Positions 5,951 to 7,653 of a stretch of DNA of 7,653 nucleotides are shown in pieces. The stretch is from Bacteroidales bacterium. GTDB lineage: Bacteria > Bacteroidota > Bacteroidia > Bacteroidales > UBA10428. The translations under genes were made by a program, and so were the position numbers. Position 1 is the stretch's first letter; each line of letters starts with the position of its first letter. Under the pieces are notes generated by a model, which was not told the DNA's origin, made no database searches, and worked only from the letters and a program-made list of their open reading frames with translations. The stretch spans positions 1 through 7,653 of the forward strand of contig DAOUOU010000134.1 of assembly GCA_030626465.1 (NCBI GenBank), given 5' to 3'.

Positions 5951-6972
5951 CAAACAAAACTCGAAATAGAGCATTATTTGCAAGCCATGGATGCATTTCA
6001 AAAGATGCCATTTTCTGGTATATAAAAGGTGATATGTTACCTGAGGAAATCAAACTGGTAAATGACCACCTTGAGTCGTGCTCACTTTGCAGGGAAGCCA
6101 TGGAGGGGGCCAGGTATTTTAGAGGAGCAGAAGATTTTAGAAAAGGGATTACTGAACTGACAACGAAATGGAATGTGAAAAAAGGTAAGGCCATTTATCA
6201 TTCAAAGAGATCATTCATGGGTATCAGCTCTGTTGCAGCTTCTGTTTTATTGTTGGTGGGCATAGCATGGATTATTCTTCTGCAAAGAGATATGCGTCAG
6301 GAATTCCTGACCGAGGTTGTTAATCGGGGTACCAGTCTGGATACTGCAATTGCTCAAATGGATATTCGTATAATATCTTATAATAAAGAAAATTTTATCG
6401 AAAACGATGAGACAGCACGTAAAGATTATGTTGCTGATATCGATAACAGAGAGTCAGGTATACCGGTTGCCCGAATAAATCACGCACAAGTGTATGCGCA
6501 AAATACTGATAAAGAGGATTTTAACTCTGATTTAATTTCGAATACTGATCGAGGTGTATTAAGATCCCATTTAAGTTATCCCTATGTTGTGATGAGTCGG
6601 CCACCTGAACATATCGAACTTGAAATGCCCGAAGAAGAATACACTGACGATGATCTTTTTATTGTGGTAGAGGAAATGCCTCAGTTCCGGGATGAAGGTA
6701 TACAGGCATTCAGAAAATATGTTCAGGAGAACCTGGAATACCCCCGGGTGGCTTTGGAAAATAATATTTCCGGTCGAACTTATGTGCAGTTTACCATCGA
6801 TAAATCCGGTAATTTAACAGATATGATTGTATTGAAAAGCATCCATTCTTCATTTGATCAGGAAGTATTGCGTGTAATTAAAAATTCGCCTCCATGGCAA
6901 CCCGGAAAGCAACGAGGCAAACCCGTAAAAGTCTCGATGGTAATACCTGTTGATTTTCATCTATACAAATAG
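5947..6972 (+). CDS. Membrane anti-sigma factor fused to a TonB C-terminal domain
   Basis: 341 residues. The N-terminus (about 10-60) is a zinc-binding anti-sigma (ZAS/zf-HC2) domain: C16, then H41-x3-C45-x2-C48 in HLESCSLC, matching the C-x24/25-H-x3-C-x2-C spacing of known ZAS proteins. The IFWYIKGDMLPEE..LVNDHLESC helix is typical of these domains. One membrane helix (93-112, SSVAASVLLLVGIAWIILL) puts the rest in the periplasm. A linker without recognised domain (113-240) leads to a TonB C-terminal domain (about 242-341): EMPQFRDEG...YVQENLEYPRVALENNISGRTYVQFTIDKSG...DQEVL...PPWQPGKQRGKPVKVSMVIPVDF. By hand, ungapped, about 41 of 99 positions equal the divergent TonB. It should hold the ECF sigma factor at the membrane and release it on a signal reaching the TonB domain, perhaps from a TonB-dependent receptor; that mechanism is inference. 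Translation is coupled to the sigma gene by a 4-bp overlap. The membrane helix lacks the charged residue that the neighbouring TonB has. Confidence 0.92.
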   Translation: MTNKTRNRALFASHGCISKDAIFWYIKGDMLPEEIKLVNDHLESCSLCREAMEGARYFRGAEDFRKGITELTTKWNVKKGKAIYHSKRSFMGISSVAASVLLLVGIAWIILLQRDMRQEFLTEVVNRGTSLDTAIAQMDIRIISYNKENFIENDETARKDYVADIDNRESGIPVARINHAQVYAQNTDKEDFNSDLISNTDRGVLRSHLSYPYVVMSRPPEHIELEMPEEEYTDDDLFIVVEEMPQFRDEGIQAFRKYVQENLEYPRVALENNISGRTYVQFTIDKSGNLTDMIVLKSIHSSFDQEVLRVIKNSPPWQPGKQRGKPVKVSMVIPVDFHLYK

Positions 6973-6979
6973 ATTCGGA

Positions 6980-7207
6980 CTAATAGCGTTTCTTGGTCTT
7001 TTTCTTTTTATTTATATTTTTATGTTTCCTGGGCTGGTATGTTTTTTTCTTCTTCGCTGGAGTATATTTGGAATTGCGGGGCAGCTCTGATTTTTGAGGC
7101 ATCATCAGATTTCTGCGCTGAGACACTTCTTTGCCTGAACTACATCCCGATAAACCCGAAAAAACAATCAACATGGCCAGTACGAAGAGTATTTTTCCTG
7201 TTTTCAT
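6980..7207 (-). CDS. Small lysine-rich lipoprotein of unknown function
   Basis: 75 residues. MKTGKILFVLAMLIVFSGLSGC is a lipoprotein signal peptide with lipobox LSGC, so C22 is lipidated and the mature chain is about 54 residues. The mature part is strongly basic: a central NLMMPQKSELPRNSKY stretch, then a tail of lysine/arginine clusters (residues 52-75, KKKK, RKHK, KKKKTKKR, ending in Y). The central motif looks like a conserved Bacteroidota small-lipoprotein signature, from memory only. The charge suggests binding to an acidic partner such as LPS, peptidoglycan-linked polymers, nucleic acid or the inner face of the outer membrane; this is inference. The gene converges on the anti-sigma gene with 7 bp between stops, so it is a separate transcription unit. 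Short length and extreme composition could raise doubt, but the signal peptide and lipobox make it a real gene. Confidence 0.85.
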   Translation of the reverse strand: MKTGKILFVLAMLIVFSGLSGCSSGKEVSQRRNLMMPQKSELPRNSKYTPAKKKKTYQPRKHKNINKKKKTKKRY

Positions 7208-7295
7208 AACGCTTTATTTGTTTAGTGGCAGTTTCGAGATTATACGAAAAAATAAGAGAAGGGTTCTAACTTTCCCCGTTTATTTAAATGATTGA

Positions 7296-7472
7296 TATTC
7301 AATAGTAAAACTTAAACATTTGAAGATTTTTTATTGTAAATTCAATCCTTGTATTATAAACGATCTACATAACATATTTGCCTGGTAGGGTGAAATGTTT
7401 AAAACCATTCTCGAAGAACATGGATTTAAAAATATAATCATTCCTGCCATGGGAGACGAGATAGAAGTATAA
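7296..7472 (+). pseudogene. Possible remnant of a coding sequence
   Basis: One frame reads as protein across a TAG at 7386-7388. Before it comes INDLHNIFAW (7356-7385), and after it GE followed by MFKTILEEHGFKNIIIPAMG and DEIEV, then TAA (7470-7472). The part after the TAG from ATG 7395 is a 25-codon frame on its own. The L-E-E-H-G-F-K-N-I pattern resembles the late part of many SAM-dependent methyltransferases and related folds, but this is too short to name. Further left the frame (7296-7355) does not look coding. It could be a decayed gene end, a true 25-residue peptide, or chance. Confidence 0.25.
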
Positions 7473-7601
7473 TTAGTATAAAACAAATATGCAGAAATTT
7501 TGGTTTTGGAAAATCTTGTCAATAATTTGCACAAAATCATGCTATAATTGTGATTAGTTGCATTTTTAGGGAGTATGTTAAATAATATTTATTATCTTGC
7601 C

Positions 7602-7618
7602 ATTAAGTTAAACTTAAT
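7602..7618. promoter_or_regulatory. Perfect 17-bp palindrome upstream of HU start, possible operator
   Basis: ATTAAGTT (7602-7609), one central A (7610) and AACTTAAT (7611-7618) form a perfect inverted repeat. It ends 12 bp before the ATG of the HU-like gene. No T-run or GC-rich stem suggests a terminator; its position and symmetry suit a repressor site or an HU autoregulatory site. AT-rich DNA makes short palindromes frequent, but an 8-bp perfect arm is less expected. Confidence 0.4.
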
Positions 7619-7630
7619 TTTACCAGACAT

Positions 7631-7653
7631 ATGAATAAAGGAGAATTGATTTC
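7631..7653 (+). CDS. HU-family DNA-binding protein, N-terminal fragment
   Basis: The last 23 bases encode Met-Asn-Lys-Gly-Glu-Leu-Ile-(Ser/Phe), with the last codon incomplete (TC-). MNKGELI/MNKAELI is the characteristic start of HU/IHF-type histone-like proteins of about 90 residues. These bind and bend DNA and organise the nucleoid. The ATG follows a 423-bp intergenic region, as expected for a monocistronic hup gene, and a palindrome lies just upstream. Only seven full codons are visible, so the call rests on the N-terminal signature alone. Confidence 0.65.

Larger units (their letters stand above)
7208..7630. other. Divergent intergenic region upstream of lipoprotein and HU genes
   Basis: 423 bp. 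It should hold the leftward promoter of the lipoprotein gene, where I see only weak matches such as TATTTTTT on the minus strand around 7243-7250. It should also hold the rightward promoter of the HU gene. There TTG (7516-7518) and TATAATTG (7543-7550) resemble -33/-7 elements, but the 24-base spacing is long. An alternative is TTG 7558-7560 with TAATATTT 7583-7590. It also contains a possible coding remnant (7296-7472) and a perfect palindrome (7602-7618). A frame of 69 codons on the minus strand (7331-7540) does not look like a protein and is not called. Confidence 0.5.

Noticed and set aside
6973..7060. T-rich plus-strand stretch after the anti-sigma stop as a terminator
   Set aside because: No stem precedes it. 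The T-richness is simply the antisense of lysine codons in the lipoprotein tail.
7331..7540. Minus-strand frame of 69 codons in the lipoprotein-HU intergenic region
   Set aside because: Its residue pattern is not protein-like and it is antisense to a more convincing, though broken, frame. No promoter or homology signal was seen.
1..7653. CRISPR array, tRNA, insertion sequence or phage attachment site
   Set aside because: No regularly spaced repeats, cloverleaf-like segments, transposase genes or long terminal repeats were seen on reading both strands.

Overview
The window reads as chromosomal DNA of a Bacteroidota member, possibly a Marinilabiliales/Bacteroidales-type marine or gut lineage. 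The evidence is the AT-rich composition, near absence of Shine-Dalgarno sites, 'AQ'-type signal peptide ends, a TPR-fused hybrid histidine kinase, a short TonB opening with an LEKKR...EIGL...AFEW pattern, and promoter candidates of the TTG-N17-TAnnTTTG kind. The phylum is fairly safe; anything finer is a guess. No tRNA, rRNA, CRISPR array, insertion sequence or phage gene was seen.

Left part (1-4147, all on the minus strand, so read right to left): a complete TPR-hybrid sensor kinase with a C-terminal receiver domain, then a membrane-anchored protein of about eleven TPR units with its own candidate promoter, then, 3 bases further on, the first 104 codons of a secreted protein that runs off the left edge. 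The kinase has no DNA-binding output domain, so its downstream partner lies elsewhere or acts through a phosphorelay.

Centre (4148-6972): a 363-bp intergenic stretch; a classical TonB gene on the minus strand whose last codons form the first arm of a strong intrinsic terminator; a 168-bp divergent control region; then, on the plus strand, an ECF sigma factor translationally coupled (ATGA overlap) to an unusual membrane protein. That protein has an N-terminal zinc-binding anti-sigma (ZAS) domain, one membrane helix, and a periplasmic TonB C-terminal domain. Its TonB domain is about 40% identical, by hand alignment, to that of the divergent TonB. This is the most interesting part of the window: a candidate envelope-signalling system in which the TonB module that contacts outer-membrane transporters is fused directly to an anti-sigma factor, instead of using a separate FecR-type sensor.

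Right part (6973-7653): a small, very lysine-rich lipoprotein gene converging on the anti-sigma gene with 7 bp between the stops; a 423-bp intergenic region holding a possible gene remnant and a perfect 17-bp palindrome; and the first eight codons of what is very probably an HU-family DNA-binding protein at the right edge.
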